A DNA stretch of 23,507 bases from Bacilli bacterium. GTDB taxonomy: Bacteria; Bacillota_I; Bacilli_A; RF39; UBA660. Location: contig JAEDES010000019.1 of NCBI GenBank assembly GCA_016293205.1, forward strand, positions 1-23,507. Direction: 5' to 3'. Positions 22,332 to 23,507 of this stretch are shown one piece after another. How positions within the stretch are numbered: position 1 is the stretch's first letter; each line of letters begins with the position of its first letter. Under the pieces are notes generated by a model, which did no database searches, was not told the origin of the DNA, and was given only the letters and a program-made list of their open reading frames with translations. Position numbers and translations under genes: made by a program.

Positions 22332-23498
22332 ATGAAATTTAAAAGAATATTTTTAATAGTCTTAGATTCACTAGGAGTTGGTGCAACAGCAGATGCTATC
22401 AACTTTGGAGATAATGGTTCAAATACTCTAGGTCATATTAATGAACAATGTGATTTATTTGTACCAAATCTAAAGAAAATTGGTTTCCTAGATACTATTA
22501 ATATGAATGAAAATCCAAATACAGAAGCATATTATACAATCGCTAAACCAATTAATGCCGGAAAAGACACTTTAAACGGTCACTATGAGATGGTTGGTAT
22601 AAAACACGACGTACCATTCAAAACATTCAATAATGGCTTCCCATATGACATTTTAGTGGGTATTGAACAAGTAACAGGTAGAAGAGTAGTAGGAAATAAA
22701 TGTTGTATAGATGATCAAATTATTCAAGAACTAGGTGAAAGACAAGTAAGTTATGGATCATTAATAATATATACATCAGCAGATTCAGACTTACAAGTAG
22801 CTGCACATGAAGACTGTATTCCAATAAGTACACTGCATCAATATTGTGAAAGAATAAGAGAATTAACTTTAAAAGATGAATGGAGAGTAGGGAGAGTAAT
22901 TGCAAGACCATTTACCGGTACTCCAGGTAAATATAAATTCATTCATAGTTGTAGAAAAGATTATTCTTTAAAACCACCTAAAAAATCAATTTTAAATGAT
23001 TTAGTAAAAGAATCATATAACGTAATTGGTATTGGTAAAATAAATGATATATTTGATTCTACAAGCATAAATAAAAGTATTAAAGCATCAAACAACCAAG
23101 AAGCTATAAATAAATTAACTGATATTATGGATAAAAAGTTTACTGGTCTATGCATGGTAAATCTATCTGATTTTGATAGTTTATATGGTCATAAAAGAGA
23201 TGTAGAAGGATATGCTCGAGCAATCGAAGAATTAGATGTAGATATTCCTATTATAATTAATAAACTAGAATTAGATGATTTATTAATTATAACTGCAGAC
23301 CATGGAAATGACCCTACATTTAAAGGAAAAGATCATACTAGAGAAAATGTACCAGTAATAATGTATAGTAGAAATTTCAAAGAGCCAAAGCGATTAAAAC
23401 AATTTGAAACACTTGCAAATATTGGTGCAACAATAGCAGAAAACTTCCAAATACCAAAACCAGAAATTGGTGAATCAATTCTAAATGAATTAAAATAA
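22332..23498 (+). CDS. deoB: Phosphopentomutase
   Basis: Interconverts ribose/deoxyribose 1- and 5-phosphates in nucleoside salvage. The 388-residue alkaline-phosphatase-fold enzyme shows RIFLIVLDSLGVGA with metal ligand D11, FGDNGSNTLGHI (25-36), the phospho-threonine motif NAGKDTLNGHYEM with T80, and the metal-binding end ADHGNDPTFKGKDHTREN. The usual family motif reads GKDTTTGHWE, so LNGHYE is a mild variation around the active site. I start at the ATG at 22332 after AGAGGAGTGA, not at the GTG within that site. It lies 5 bases after xerD, in one operon. The window ends 9 bases later. Confidence 0.95.
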   Translation: MKFKRIFLIVLDSLGVGATADAINFGDNGSNTLGHINEQCDLFVPNLKKIGFLDTINMNENPNTEAYYTIAKPINAGKDTLNGHYEMVGIKHDVPFKTFNNGFPYDILVGIEQVTGRRVVGNKCCIDDQIIQELGERQVSYGSLIIYTSADSDLQVAAHEDCIPISTLHQYCERIRELTLKDEWRVGRVIARPFTGTPGKYKFIHSCRKDYSLKPPKKSILNDLVKESYNVIGIGKINDIFDSTSINKSIKASNNQEAINKLTDIMDKKFTGLCMVNLSDFDSLYGHKRDVEGYARAIEELDVDIPIIINKLELDDLLIITADHGNDPTFKGKDHTRENVPVIMYSRNFKEPKRLKQFETLANIGATIAENFQIPKPEIGESILNELK

Positions 23499-23507
23499 AG
23501 ACCATAA

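Noticed and set aside
1..23507. Mycoplasma-type genetic code with TGA as tryptophan
   Set aside because: spoIIGA and xerD end at TGA at the expected family ends, and the tryptophans checked are TGG codons.

Overview
This window is chromosomal DNA from a very AT-rich, spore-forming, low-GC Gram-positive bacterium, probably one of the reduced-genome gut Bacilli (RF39/Erysipelotrichales-like). That placement is an inference from base composition, gene content and gene order. The sporulation genes spoIIGA, sigE and a SpoIVB-type protease are present. TGA is used as a stop (spoIIGA at 10505-10507, xerD at 22324-22326), so the standard bacterial code applies, not the Mycoplasma code. I see no tRNA, rRNA or CRISPR array, and no stretch over 300 bases lacks a gene.

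Layout. 1-1560: an IS110-group insertion sequence on the minus strand, with a structured non-coding segment upstream of its recombinase that is a good bridge-RNA candidate. 1572-2918: an unrecognised 448-aa protein whose C-terminal part faintly resembles ADP-ribosyltransferase folds. 2973-4906: nusB-xseA-xseB (antitermination factor and exonuclease VII). 4932-5886, minus: a membrane protein followed by a DUF1292-like small protein. 6001-8442: an O-antigen ligase-like membrane protein, then the SpoIVB-like protease. 8528-9727: a membrane-anchored Tim44-like zinc-ribbon protein and a small membrane protein. 9785-11196: spoIIGA-sigE, the protease and its pro-sigma substrate. 11232-11804: thymidine kinase. 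11815-12396, minus: a YigZ/IMPACT protein. 12481-13626: an AI-2E/PerM-type transporter. 13636-18558: a T-box-controlled operon of two small P-loop kinases, alaS and holA. 18645-20086: DUF3137 and LemA. 20105-21337, minus: rarA. 21433-23498: xerD-deoB.

Gene order echoes Bacillus: nusB/xseA/xseB with spoIVB nearby, spoIIGA-sigE, and xerD-deoB. The intervening genes (folD, ispA, ahrC, recN, spo0A) are absent, as in a compacted genome. Genes are separated by short intrinsic terminators that often overlap stop codons, and convergent pairs share one bidirectional terminator.

Regulation visible in the sequence includes an alanine-type T-box leader, and a repeated promoter layout in which a -10 box lies only 15-17 bases before the start codon with GGTGA between them. 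This predicts mRNAs that begin almost at the ribosome binding site. The least explained pieces are the IS110 non-coding segment, the 448-aa protein beside it, and the ultra-short-leader promoter module.
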